A DNA stretch of 12,455 nt from DATFWK01 sp035259345 (GTDB lineage: Bacteria > Actinomycetota > Thermoleophilia > Miltoncostaeales > Miltoncostaeaceae), in the NCBI GenBank assembly GCA_035259345.1, contig DATFWK010000126.1, positions 1-12,455 of the forward strand, read 5' to 3'. The translations under genes and the position numbers were made by a program. Under the pieces are notes generated by a model, which saw nothing but the letters and a program-made list of their open reading frames with translations, searched no databases and was not told where the DNA came from. Of the stretch, positions 1 through 7,186 are shown in pieces. The first letter of the stretch is position 1, and each line of letters starts with the position of its first letter.

Positions 1-341
1 GCGAGGTCGGCATGGCCGGGCCGCGGCAGCGTCACCGGCGGCACCTCGCCCTCCGGCTCCCAGATCGCCATCCGGTCGCGCTCCCAGTTCGGGAAGTCGA
101 GGTTCGCGATCTGGAGCGTGAGCGGGCTGCCGAGCGTGCGCCCGTGCCGCACGCCGGAGATCACCTGGACGCGGTCGCGCTCGATCTTCATCCGCCCGCC
201 GCGCCCGTAGCCGAGCTGGCGGCGCGCGAGGTCGGCGTCGATGTCGTCCGGGCGGAGCTCGAGGCCGGCGGGAAGGCCCTCGATCAGCGCGACGAGGGCC
301 GGCCCGTGCGACTCGCCCGCCGTGCGGTAGGTCAGCGCCAC
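1..341 (-). CDS. aroC: Chorismate synthase, N-terminal part (runs off left edge)
   Basis: Catalyses the last step of the shikimate pathway, 5-enolpyruvylshikimate-3-phosphate to chorismate, using reduced FMN in the cytoplasm. About 113 residues are visible. They include the family signature RTAGESHGPAL (residues 6-16), the RRQLGYGRGGRM segment (40-51) that continues into KIERD, the SGVRHGRTLGSPL segment (62-74) and, at the window edge, PRPGHADL, another invariant block. The GTG at 339-341 is chosen because it puts the signature at the usual distance from the N-terminus; no in-frame ATG precedes it. There is no Shine-Dalgarno sequence before it, and a TAAACT box ends 8 bp upstream, so the mRNA may be leaderless. 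It lies downstream of the pilus operon on the same strand but is separated from it by a terminator hairpin. Identity is certain; only the C-terminal part is missing, cut by the window. Confidence 0.96.
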   Translation of the reverse strand, partial: MALTYRTAGESHGPALVALIEGLPAGLELRPDDIDADLARRQLGYGRGGRMKIERDRVQVISGVRHGRTLGSPLTLQIANLDFPNWERDRMAIWEPEGEVPPVTLPRPGHADL

Positions 342-349
342 GGCCCACG

Positions 350-355
350 AGTTTA
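350..355 (-). promoter_or_regulatory. Candidate -10 box of aroC
   Basis: On the minus strand the sequence reads TGTAAACT; TAAACT fits the actinobacterial -10 pattern TANNNT. Eight bases separate it from the GTG of aroC, so transcription would begin at or within about 2 nt of the start codon, giving a leaderless transcript. No convincing -35 box is visible, which is common for such promoters. Its position just after the pilus-operon terminator supports independent aroC expression. Confidence 0.45.
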
Positions 356-400
356 CAGGCGCCCCGGCGCCCTCCGGCTCCGCGGGCCGCGCCGAAATGA

Positions 401-428
401 CGACGGGGCGCCCGAGGGCGCCCCGTCG
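401..428 (-). terminator. Terminator of the pilus operon
   Basis: A perfect 12-bp stem (401-412 with 417-428) encloses a 4-nt loop. It lies 26 bp beyond the stop codon of the PilP-slot lipoprotein gene. In the minus-strand direction the stem is followed by TCATTTC, only a short and broken U-tract, so termination may be partial. It separates the pilus operon from aroC. Confidence 0.65.
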
Positions 429-453
429 CCGAACCGAGCCGCGCGGGGCGGCG

Positions 454-1227
454 CTACTTGGTCGTCGCCGGCGTCGGCGTGACCGTCGTGAGGTCCTGGG
501 CCCGGATGCCCGTGACCTTGATCTGGTACGAGGCGCCCGTCGACTGGTTGGTCAGCGTGATCGACTCGCCCTTCTTGACCACGATCGTGCTGCTGCCGCC
601 CGGGAGCTGGCCCGCGTTCAACTTCAGCGTGACCGAGGCGGCCCCGATCTTCTGGACCGTGAACTGCTTGGTGTCCGAGGGGATCTGGTCCTTCGTCCGG
701 ACGACCACCTCGTCGCCGGAGATCTCCATCGTCGCCTCGAGGGCGGGAGCCGTGGCCGGCGCCTTGGTCGTCGTGGCGCTCGCCGGCGCCGAGGAGGCAG
801 CCGGGGGCGTCGTGGCCGCCGGGGTGGCGCTCGCCGTCGAGCTCGTGCTCGCGGTGGAGGCCGGGGCCGAGACCGGGGCGCCCGACGGGGTCGGCCCGGA
901 GGTCGCCGGCACGGTGGGGTCGATGGCCGTGGGGTCGTGGAAGATCACCGCCGCGCGCTTGGCGTCGAAGCGGCTGTAGCCGGCGATGCTCGCGTCGCCG
1001 TTCGGCTGGGCGAGCTGCCCGGCCACCGGGGTGACGGCCGAGACCGACCCGCCGGCGGCGGAGACCGACGCGCTCGGCGTGGCCGAGGCGGCTGCCGGGG
1101 GCGTCGCGGGGTTGGACGGCTGGCCGGACGAGCTCGACGACCCGCCGCCGCTCCCGCAGCCGGCGAGCACGCCCGCGGCCGCGGCGACGGCCAGGGCGCC
1201 GATCGCGATGGACTTGGAGCGGGTCAT
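454..1227 (-). CDS. Lipoprotein in the PilP position of the pilus operon
   Basis: A 257-residue protein of unknown family. It has a lipoprotein signal: a TRSK n-region, a hydrophobic stretch 7-22 and lipobox LAGC (21-24), so it should be lipidated on Cys24 and anchored on the outer face of the membrane. A Gly/Ser run follows, then a long Ala/Ser/Pro/Thr linker (about 25-160) interrupted by an ordered-looking patch at 83-104 (YSRFDAK..., IFHDPTAIDP). The compact C-terminal domain (about 163-241) looks beta-rich. Its start overlaps the pilO stop (ATGA, 1224-1227), making it the last gene of the pilM-N-O chain, where Gram-negative loci encode PilP. PilP is also a lipoprotein with a flexible linker and C-terminal beta domain, so a PilP-like role as the outward extension of the PilN/PilO complex is a reasonable inference. 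Sequence similarity to PilP is not evident to me. Confidence 0.75.
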   Translation of the reverse strand: MTRSKSIAIGALAVAAAAGVLAGCGSGGGSSSSSGQPSNPATPPAAASATPSASVSAAGGSVSAVTPVAGQLAQPNGDASIAGYSRFDAKRAAVIFHDPTAIDPTVPATSGPTPSGAPVSAPASTASTSSTASATPAATTPPAASSAPASATTTKAPATAPALEATMEISGDEVVVRTKDQIPSDTKQFTVQKIGAASVTLKLNAGQLPGGSSTIVVKKGESITLTNQSTGASYQIKVTGIRAQDLTTVTPTPATTK

Positions 1228-1892
1228 CGGGCGGTGCCTCCGGTGGTCGTCCCAGCGGTCTGGGTGGTCGACCCGGCGCCCGCGGCGGTGCGGGAGAAGG
1301 CGACCAGGTTGATGTTGGCGGTGACGAGGTCCTTGTCGGAGATCGTCTTGGTCGTGGCGGCGGCCGTGCTCGAGGTGCCGTTGCTCGTGAGGCTGGCCTG
1401 GGTGATCGTCATCAGGCGGCCCCCGACGCGCACCTTGCCCTTGACCGGGTCCACGGCCACCTTGCGGTGGAGCGTGTACATGAAGTCCTGGACGTCCAGG
1501 AAGCGGCCGGTGACCGAGACCTGGAGCGGCGTGCCGGTGACGCCGGCGTAGTCCGTCGAGTCGCCGGGCTTGATGGAGCCGAGCTCGACGTGCGAGCCCT
1601 GCGCCAGCCGCTGCAGCTGCAGGATCGTCTCGGGGATCTCGGGCCGGGACGGCAGCGCCTTCGAGAGCCGGAGCTCGTCGGCGAGCGTGTGGCCAGGCTC
1701 CTTGGACTTGCCCATCAGGGCGTCGATCTGGGTCTGGAGGGCATCCACCCGCGACTGGTTGTCGCGGGCCTCGTTCTGGGCCGTGGAGAGGTCCTTGCGG
1801 GCCGGCTTGACGTAGAACCAGTAGAGGCCGCCGACCAGGGCGACCAGCCCCGCGGCGATGATGAGGACGGTGTCGCGTGCGCTCAGCTTCAT
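1224..1892 (-). CDS. pilO: Type IV pilus inner-membrane component PilO
   Basis: 222 residues with PilO architecture: a short cytoplasmic N-terminus, one membrane helix (about 8-28, ending Y-W-F-Y-V), a KPARKDL junction, a coiled coil (about 30-62, rich in Gln/Asp/Ala), then a ferredoxin-like periplasmic-type domain. PETILQLQRLAQ (about 87-98) and VTGRFLDVQDFMYTLHR fit PilO, where the latter segment forms the core helix. In known systems PilO pairs with PilN to form the alignment complex linking the cytoplasmic motor platform (PilM) to envelope parts. The C-terminal 60 residues end in a disordered Ala/Thr/Gly tail. The start ATG overlaps the pilN stop, and the stop overlaps the next gene's start, both as ATGA, indicating translational coupling. 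The exact start is fixed by that overlap and by the helix position. Confidence 0.88.
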   Translation of the reverse strand: MKLSARDTVLIIAAGLVALVGGLYWFYVKPARKDLSTAQNEARDNQSRVDALQTQIDALMGKSKEPGHTLADELRLSKALPSRPEIPETILQLQRLAQGSHVELGSIKPGDSTDYAGVTGTPLQVSVTGRFLDVQDFMYTLHRKVAVDPVKGKVRVGGRLMTITQASLTSNGTSSTAAATTKTISDKDLVTANINLVAFSRTAAGAGSTTQTAGTTTGGTAR

Positions 1893-2575
1893 GGCGTGTG
1901 GGTGGTCGCGGTGGACGGGGCGGTCGTCGCGCCGGCTGCCCGGACGCCGACGATCCGCTGGTCGATCGGGATGTCGAGGGAGAACTTCAGCGAGTCACGG
2001 GAGGCGCCCGTGCCCGCCGTCACGACGTCGACGGTCGTGAGCTTGGGCTCGCCGAGGCCGGGGACCGCCTGGAGGCGCACCATCATCCGCGCCACCTGGT
2101 CCCGCGTGAACGCCCCGCCGTCCATGTGGATGGCGGTCGGCGTCTGCGCCGCCGCGGCGGCGGCCGCGGCCGTGCCGGGCGTCGTCGCCGCCGGCGTCCC
2201 CTGCGGGGTCTCGACGGACAGGTTGGTCAGCCAGACCTGGCGGGGCGCCACGGTCGCGATGTTCCCGATCACGGTGCCCCAGTTGATGCGCGCCTGGGCG
2301 ATGCCCGCGACGAGCGCCTTGGTCTGCTCGTAGCTGCCGCCCTGGGCGGCGGTCTGCCGCGCGGAGGTCAGCTGCGAGCTCAGCGCGGTCTCGCGTGCGG
2401 CGAGCGCGTCGGCCTTCGTCTTCTGGTCGGCGACCTGGCTGTGGACCGAGTGGCCGTAGAAGAAGAGCCCGCCTGCGACGGCGACGCCCGCGACGGCCGC
2501 GACGTGCAGCTTCGTCGGCTTGAAGGCGACGCGCTCACGGCGCCGCTCGGGTGGAAGAAGGTTGACGGCTCTCAT
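1889..2575 (-). CDS. pilN: Type IV pilus inner-membrane component PilN
   Basis: 228 residues. The N-terminus carries the PilN hallmark N5-L6-L7-P8, the short cytoplasmic peptide that docks in a groove of PilM. A basic stretch (PERRRER), one membrane helix (about 23-41), a coiled coil (about 45-78) and a PilN-type extracytoplasmic domain with WGTVIGNIATVAPRQVWLTNL (from 99 on) follow. That domain is split by a low-complexity insertion with eight consecutive alanines (136-143). The fold resumes at about 151 (MDGGAFTRDQVARMMVRLQ), and the tail (210-228) is Thr/Ala/Pro-rich. Partners are PilM inside and PilO in the membrane. Its start overlaps the pilM stop (ATGA, 2572-2575), and its stop overlaps the pilO start. 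Confidence 0.9.
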   Translation of the reverse strand: MRAVNLLPPERRRERVAFKPTKLHVAAVAGVAVAGGLFFYGHSVHSQVADQKTKADALAARETALSSQLTSARQTAAQGGSYEQTKALVAGIAQARINWGTVIGNIATVAPRQVWLTNLSVETPQGTPAATTPGTAAAAAAAAQTPTAIHMDGGAFTRDQVARMMVRLQAVPGLGEPKLTTVDVVTAGTGASRDSLKFSLDIPIDQRIVGVRAAGATTAPSTATTHTP

Positions 2576-3627
2576 CGGTCCTCCGGCGCGTCCAGCGCCA
2601 GCCCGACGGCAACTGCCGCACGGGAGGCGACGTCATGTCCAAGATCGGCAGACCGCGCCAGGTTCTGGAGCGGGTCGCCGACGACGACCGGGATGCCCAG
2701 CGCCTGCTGGACATAGCGGTCGAGCCCGGCGCAGAGCGCCGTGCCACCTGAGAGCACGAGCCGGTCGATCGGCCGCGCGAACTCCTGGGAGCGGTAGAAG
2801 TCGATCGTGCGCCCGATCTCCTGAACGAGCGGGCGGACGGCGAGCGCGAGCGCGTGGCGCACTCGCGAGACCGTCGGCTGGTCGGCTCCCTCGGGCAGCT
2901 CGCCGAGCAGGCCGCAGGCCGACTTCAGGGCCTCGGCCTCCGGGGCCGGCAGGCCCGTCTGGTCCGCGACGGCGTTGGTGAGGTCCACCCCGCCGAGGCC
3001 GACCAGGCGGGTGAACTGGCTCACCCGGTCGACGGCCACCACGATGTTGGTCATGCTGGCGCCGATGTGGCACACGACCTGGGCCGTGCCGGCCAGCTCG
3101 TGCTCGTCGGCCGCCGGCAGGAACGCCCGGATCAGCGCGAAGGCCTCGAGGTCGATGCCCGCGGGTCGGAGGCCGGCCCGGCGGACCGCCCCGATCAGCG
3201 CCTCGACCATCTCCCGGTGCGCGGCGACCACGACGACCCGCATCCGCGGCCCGTCCTCGCCGTCGACCATGTCCACCGACTGGTAGTCGAGGATCGCCTG
3301 GTCCGGCGGGATCGGGATCTGCTCGAACGCGGCGGCCTCGATCGTCGCCCGCTGCTCGGCCGGGTCGTCCAACGCGGGGATCTCGACGGTGCGGACCACG
3401 ACGCGCTGGTTGGCGACGCCGAGGCGCACCGAGCGCCCGCTGAACTTGGACTCGCGCCAGAAGCGGCGGATGTGCGTTGCGAGCGCCGCGGGGTCGGTGA
3501 CCTCGCCGTCGACGACCACGCCCTCGGGGAGCGGCTCGACCGCCGCCTTCACCAGCGCGCGCCCGTCCTTGACCTCGGCGCCCGCGAGGGAGCTCGATCC
3601 GATGTCCAGTGCAACCACGGTGCTCAT
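2572..3627 (-). CDS. pilM: Type IV pilus assembly ATPase-fold protein PilM
   Basis: 351 residues, the usual PilM length, with an actin/FtsA-like fold. The phosphate-1 motif is at the N-terminus (VVALDIGSSSL, D8-S13). The PilM-typical segment FEQIPIPPDQAILDYQ covers about 101-116, a second phosphate-type motif reads HIGAS (187-191), and the adenosine-type motif LSGGTALCAGL starts at 292. PilM sits on the cytoplasmic face and binds the PilN NLLP peptide. The ATG at 3627 is chosen because it begins right before the phosphate-1 strand and has AAGGA 6 nt upstream. A longer reading frame from 3735 would run back into pilD with no similarity. In the second phosphate motif His187 stands where actin-like ATPases usually have Asp. 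It lies 31 bp downstream of pilD. Confidence 0.93.
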   Translation of the reverse strand: MSTVVALDIGSSSLAGAEVKDGRALVKAAVEPLPEGVVVDGEVTDPAALATHIRRFWRESKFSGRSVRLGVANQRVVVRTVEIPALDDPAEQRATIEAAAFEQIPIPPDQAILDYQSVDMVDGEDGPRMRVVVVAAHREMVEALIGAVRRAGLRPAGIDLEAFALIRAFLPAADEHELAGTAQVVCHIGASMTNIVVAVDRVSQFTRLVGLGGVDLTNAVADQTGLPAPEAEALKSACGLLGELPEGADQPTVSRVRHALALAVRPLVQEIGRTIDFYRSQEFARPIDRLVLSGGTALCAGLDRYVQQALGIPVVVGDPLQNLARSADLGHDVASRAAVAVGLALDAPEDR

Positions 3628-3658
3628 ACGACGTCCTTGTTGGAGATGGGGTTGGGCC

Positions 3659-4429
3659 TCAGCCGCCGATGCGATCGGCGTACCAGTTGAGCATTGCGGG
3701 ACCGCACCAGAGCGCCAGCAGCGCTCCTGCGGCAAGGAAGGGACCGAAGGGAACGGCGGACTTGCGCGCTGAGCGCCCGACCCGGACCAGCAGGGCCGCG
3801 CCGAGCAGCGCGCCGGCGAGGAACGCGATCGCGAGCGCCGGGATGACCGACGCGCCGAGCACGGCGCCGAGGAGCAGGGCGAGCTTGACGTCGCCGAAGC
3901 CCATGCCGCGCGGGTAGACGAGCCACAGGAGCCCGAGGAACGCCGCCGCGCCGGCGGCGGCGATGACCGGCACCCACCAGCGGTCGGGGGCCGCGAGCAC
4001 CGAGCAGGCGAGCGCGACGGCCGCGGCGGGGAGCACCACGACGTTCGGGATCAGCCGGTGCTCGAGGTCGATGACCACGACCGGCACCAGCGCCAGCGCC
4101 ATGACCATCACGGCCAGCCCGCGCCAGGTGGCGCCGTACGCGAGGATCGCGCCGGCGGCGAGGCCGCCGCTCGCGAGCTCGAGCGCCGGGTAGCGCCAGT
4201 GGATCCGCTCGCGGCAGGACGAGCAGCGCGCGCCGAGGGCGAGCCAGGAGAGCACCGGCACACTCTCGTGCCAGCGCAGCTGATGCCCGCAGGCGGTGCA
4301 GCGCGACCGCGGCGAGAGGAGCGACTCCTCCCGCGGCCAGCGCCAGGTCAGCACGCTGAAGAACGACCCCATCGCGAGGCCGACGACGCCCGCGACGAGC
4401 GCCCAGTACCAGGTCGGGACGGAGCTCAT
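3659..4429 (-). CDS. pilD: Prepilin peptidase / N-methyltransferase PilD
   Basis: 256-residue polytopic membrane aspartic protease that cleaves the pre-pilin leader after Gly and methylates the new N-terminal Phe. The N-terminal cytoplasmic domain is complete, with the zinc tetrad C44-xx-C47 and C69-xx-C72 around the conserved ESVPVLSWLALGARC block, so both activities are expected. The catalytic aspartates are D121 in VVIDLEHRLIPN and D180 in GMGFGDVKL. Several hydrophobic helices span the rest. The ATG at 4429 overlaps the stop of the upstream FN3-repeat gene (TGATG), so translation is probably coupled; its own ribosome site is weak (AAGG about 10 nt away). Its likely substrates, two type IV pilins, are encoded just upstream. 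Confidence 0.96.
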   Translation of the reverse strand: MSSVPTWYWALVAGVVGLAMGSFFSVLTWRWPREESLLSPRSRCTACGHQLRWHESVPVLSWLALGARCSSCRERIHWRYPALELASGGLAAGAILAYGATWRGLAVMVMALALVPVVVIDLEHRLIPNVVVLPAAAVALACSVLAAPDRWWVPVIAAAGAAAFLGLLWLVYPRGMGFGDVKLALLLGAVLGASVIPALAIAFLAGALLGAALLVRVGRSARKSAVPFGPFLAAGALLALWCGPAMLNWYADRIGG

Positions 4430-7020
4430 CAGTGGCGGACCTTGGTGATGCGGAAGATGTCGAAGACGCGGACCTTGCGCGGCGTGCTGACGCCGGCGGC
4501 CATCTTCGCGTCGCCGGGGACGAACAGCCGGACCTGGACCTTGCCCCGCCCGGTCACGACCGCGCGGATGACCTTGTTGAAGCGCGCGGAGCGCGGGGTG
4601 AACGAGGCGAACGTGACCCAGCCCTTGGCGCCCTTGGCCTGGACCAGCACCTTGCGCGCCGGCGAGACCGTGCCCGTGATCCGCAGCTTGCCGCCGCGGG
4701 CGACCTTCAGGGAGCGCAGGCGCAGCGTGGCCTTCGGGGCGACCTTGACCGCGAAGGCGCCGACGCCGTCCGGCACGCCCGGGCCGGCGGACCAGCGGAC
4801 GCGGTAGGCGCCGTTGATGCGCGGGGCCACCTTGAAGAGGTACTGGCCGCTCGCGTCGCCGCGGACCGTCGCGACCGGCGTGTAGCCGGGCTCGCCCGCG
4901 AGCCGGCGCTCGAGCGTCACGGCCGGGGCGTTCACGCGGGCGCCCGCGAAGCTGACGGCGCCGGTGACGTTGAGGGAGCGGCCGAAGTCGATCGTCGCGG
5001 GCACGGTGCCGAGGCCCATGTCCGGGGGCGCGGTGGTGACGAAGCGGTGCACCGGGCTCCAGGCGCCCTTGATGCTGTCGCAGTAGTCGCCGCGCACGCG
5101 CCAGTACCAGGTGCCGGTGTGCGTGACGGTCGCGCCGCGCGGGACGAGCGCCGTCTGCACGGCGGAGACCACCGGGTCGGCGTCGACGAGGGCGCCGGCG
5201 TCCTTGATCTGGACGTCGTACGAGCAGACATGCGTGAGCGGCGCCCAGCGCAGGAGCGGCGGGCCGACGCTGACGGCGCCGTCCGCGGGCCCGCTGACGT
5301 CGGGGGCCGGCGACGAGAGGATGAACCGCTGCGGCGCGCTCCACGCGCCCTTGCCGTCGCCCGTGTCGATCGGGCGCACGCGCCAGTACCAGGTGCCGTC
5401 GCCGAGGCGCTTGGCGTCCTGGGTGCTGCCCGGGACGATGCCCGTGCCGAACGTCGTCACCGGCGTGCCGGGCTCGGGCGTGTCGAAGCTCGGCGAGGAG
5501 CTGACGACGGCCTCGTACTTGAGCGCTCCGGGGACCTCATTCCAGGAGAGCATCGGCGGCTCGGCGACGGAGGTGCCGTCCGCGAACGTCGGCGTGATGA
5601 CCGTCTGCTTCTTGAAGGTGCTCGAAGCGGTCGCGGTGGCCTCGTCGTCCGTCGACTGCCAAAGCGGCGTGGCGACGGCGCCGGTGCCCCAGACCACGCG
5701 CCACCAGTAGCCGGTGCCGGACTGGTTGTCCGGAAGCGCCGCGTCCGGGGCGAACGCCGTCGTGTCGGTGACGTGGCTCGCGACGATGTTGTTGAAGTTC
5801 GGGTCCGTCGCCAGGTCCACCCGGTAGACGGTCGCGTCGACCAGCGTGCCGGCCGAGGGGCCCGCGCTCGCCAGCCCGTGGACCGCCGTCCAGCGCAGCG
5901 CCGGGACGACCATGTCGGAGAGCGTCGGGACGGTGTCGAGGACCGGGAGCAGGCTCGTGCTCGACGGGGTGACCACGGTGAACGAGCGCGGCGAGCTCCA
6001 GCCGCCGGGGAGGGTCGCGTTGACGCCGTCGAAGATCGGACGCACGCGCCAGAAGCGGGTCGCCCCGGGCAGGAGCCCCTCGATCACATACGACGTGACC
6101 TTCGGCGAGGCGACGGACGTCATGTTGGCGGCCGAGGGGCCGACCTGGAGCTCGTAGGAGGCGGCTCCCGGCGTCGGCTCCCAGCGCAGGACCGGGGCCG
6201 AGACGGAGGCGCCCGGCGCCGGCTCGAGCGCGGTGGCGCGCGGGCTCACGCGGGCGAACGGCGGCGAGGTGGTCCACGGCCCGGCGTTGTCGTTGGCGTC
6301 GTGGGCGCGGACGCGCACCTGGTAGCTGTCGTCCGGGAAGAAGCCGAGCGCGGCCGACGGCGTGGAGAAGGCGACGTGGTTGTGGATCGCCGAGAACGAC
6401 GGGGTCGCGAAGAGGTCGGCGGGCGCCACCTGGAGCTCGTACTCCTTGGCGCCGAGAACGGGGCTCCAGCTGAAGTAGGGGTGGAACGCGAAGGTCGTCG
6501 TCGGCGCGCCGCCCGGCCGGTCCGTCACGGCCAGGCCGGCGATCTGGTTCGGCCAGGTCTTGAAGAAGTGGCCGATCGCGCTCATCGCGCCGGCGGTGCC
6601 GGCCGCGTCGCTGCCGCTCACCCGCCACCAGTACTCGCCGTCCTGCAGGAGCTTGTCCGGCACGATCGCGGCCTGCTCGCTGTCGCCCTTCCACACGATG
6701 TTCGTGAACGCCGGGTTGTCGGCGATCTCGACGTGGTAGACGGCGGCGCCGGGCACCGGGTCCCAGCGCAGGACCACGGCGTCCGTGGGGTAGGAGAAGA
6801 CGGCGCCGTCGCTCGGGACGAGGCCCTGCGGCCTGCTGCCGGGGAGGTCCTGGGCAAAGACCGACGGCGCGGCCTGGGTCGCGGGCGCCGGGGCCGGGGC
6901 GGTCGCGGCGATCGCGGCAGGCACGCCCGCGCCGATCGCGAGCGCGGCTACGGCGACCGGCAGCCTGAGCCGGTTCCTCCGGAGGGCCCTGCGTGCGACA
7001 TCCGTGCGCTGGCGCTTCAT
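4429..7020 (-). CDS. Large secreted protein with six FN3-like repeats, first gene of the pilus operon
   Basis: 863 residues. An arginine-rich n-region (MKRQR..RRNRLRL) and hydrophobic core (21-38) ending AAIA-AT form a signal peptide. Six repeats of 80-115 residues follow (about 67-155, 179-256, 265-350, 355-470, 474-570, 574-662). Each opens with a [RS]W-x-P/E-x2-G-x3-Y-x-[VL] strand such as RWDPVPGAAVYHVEIA, and most close with a [YW]WRV-like strand, a fibronectin-III/sugar-binding beta-sandwich pattern. Two further beta domains make up the C-terminus (about 673-758 and 763-855). No anchor, LPXTG or membrane helix is visible, so it is released or held by association. The ATG at 7020 is preferred over an in-frame GTG at 7080, which lies inside the promoter; AGGAG precedes it by 11 nt. 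Its overlap with pilD and its place in the pilus operon point to a pilus-associated surface or adhesive role; this is inference. Confidence 0.82.
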   Translation of the reverse strand: MKRQRTDVARRALRRNRLRLPVAVAALAIGAGVPAAIAATAPAPAPATQAAPSVFAQDLPGSRPQGLVPSDGAVFSYPTDAVVLRWDPVPGAAVYHVEIADNPAFTNIVWKGDSEQAAIVPDKLLQDGEYWWRVSGSDAAGTAGAMSAIGHFFKTWPNQIAGLAVTDRPGGAPTTTFAFHPYFSWSPVLGAKEYELQVAPADLFATPSFSAIHNHVAFSTPSAALGFFPDDSYQVRVRAHDANDNAGPWTTSPPFARVSPRATALEPAPGASVSAPVLRWEPTPGAASYELQVGPSAANMTSVASPKVTSYVIEGLLPGATRFWRVRPIFDGVNATLPGGWSSPRSFTVVTPSSTSLLPVLDTVPTLSDMVVPALRWTAVHGLASAGPSAGTLVDATVYRVDLATDPNFNNIVASHVTDTTAFAPDAALPDNQSGTGYWWRVVWGTGAVATPLWQSTDDEATATASSTFKKQTVITPTFADGTSVAEPPMLSWNEVPGALKYEAVVSSSPSFDTPEPGTPVTTFGTGIVPGSTQDAKRLGDGTWYWRVRPIDTGDGKGAWSAPQRFILSSPAPDVSGPADGAVSVGPPLLRWAPLTHVCSYDVQIKDAGALVDADPVVSAVQTALVPRGATVTHTGTWYWRVRGDYCDSIKGAWSPVHRFVTTAPPDMGLGTVPATIDFGRSLNVTGAVSFAGARVNAPAVTLERRLAGEPGYTPVATVRGDASGQYLFKVAPRINGAYRVRWSAGPGVPDGVGAFAVKVAPKATLRLRSLKVARGGKLRITGTVSPARKVLVQAKGAKGWVTFASFTPRSARFNKVIRAVVTGRGKVQVRLFVPGDAKMAAGVSTPRKVRVFDIFRITKVRH

Positions 7021-7072
7021 TCCGTCGAGTACTCCTGTGGAGGCGTGGAGGCGGACGTATCCCACGTAGGCA

Positions 7073-7097
7073 ATCGGCACGGGGCCCCTGCGACTTA
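7073..7097 (-). promoter_or_regulatory. Sigma-28-like promoter of the FN3-pilD-pilMNO-lipoprotein operon
   Basis: Minus strand: TAAG (7097-7094), 15 bp spacer, GCCGATTG (7078-7071). The FliA/SigD/WhiG consensus is TAAA-N15-GCCGATAA, so the spacing is exact, three of four -35 bases match, and the GCCGAT core is complete. The start codon at 7020 is 53 bp from the GCCGAT box, leaving a leader of roughly 45 nt. It lies directly downstream of the pilin-2 terminator. Confidence 0.62.
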
Positions 7098-7113
7098 ACG
7101 CAGGGACCCTGCG
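7086..7113 (-). promoter_or_regulatory. Operator-like repeats overlapping the operon promoter
   Basis: CGCAGGG-A-CCCTGCG (7099-7113) is a perfect 7-bp inverted repeat around one base, abutting the -35 TTAAG box. A further direct copy of CCCTGCGA sits within the promoter spacer (7086-7093). It repeats the copy at 7107-7114 at a 21-bp interval, two helical turns, so the two would face the same side of DNA. The layout suits a dimeric regulator, but in so GC-rich a sequence it could be chance. Confidence 0.35.
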
Positions 7114-7135
7114 AAATTCGCCCCCCGCAAAACGA

Positions 7136-7162
7136 GCGAGCCCGCCGGGAAGGCGGGCTCGC
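7136..7162 (-). terminator. Rho-independent terminator of pilin 2
   Basis: An 11-bp perfect stem (7136-7146 with 7152-7162) with a 5-nt loop is followed, in the minus-strand direction, by TCGTTTTGC, a T-run three bases beyond the stem. It starts 24 bp after the pilin-2 stop codon and precedes the operon promoter, separating pilin 2 from the long operon. Confidence 0.82.
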
Positions 7163-7186
7163 GGACGAACGGGGCTCGAGGCCGGG

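Noticed and set aside
397..2716. Several plus-strand open frames opposite the pilO, pilN and lipoprotein genes
   Set aside because: Arg/Gly-rich low-complexity translations and no family motifs; the minus-strand genes are coherent and overlap by ATGA.
3628..3735. Upstream extension of pilM
   Set aside because: The extra 36 residues overlap pilD, look unlike PilM, and bypass the ATG at 3627, which has a good ribosome site and places the phosphate-1 motif at the N-terminus.
7021..7080. GTG start at 7080 for the FN3 protein
   Set aside because: The GTG is part of the GTGCCGAT promoter box, so it would not be transcribed as a start codon. The ATG at 7020 gives a normal Sec signal peptide and has AGGAG upstream.
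4432..7098. An 888-codon plus-strand open frame opposite the FN3 protein gene
   Set aside because: Its translation is dominated by Arg/Gly/Ala/Asp with no recognisable fold, as expected from the antisense of a GC-rich gene. The minus strand gives a signal peptide and six coherent repeats.
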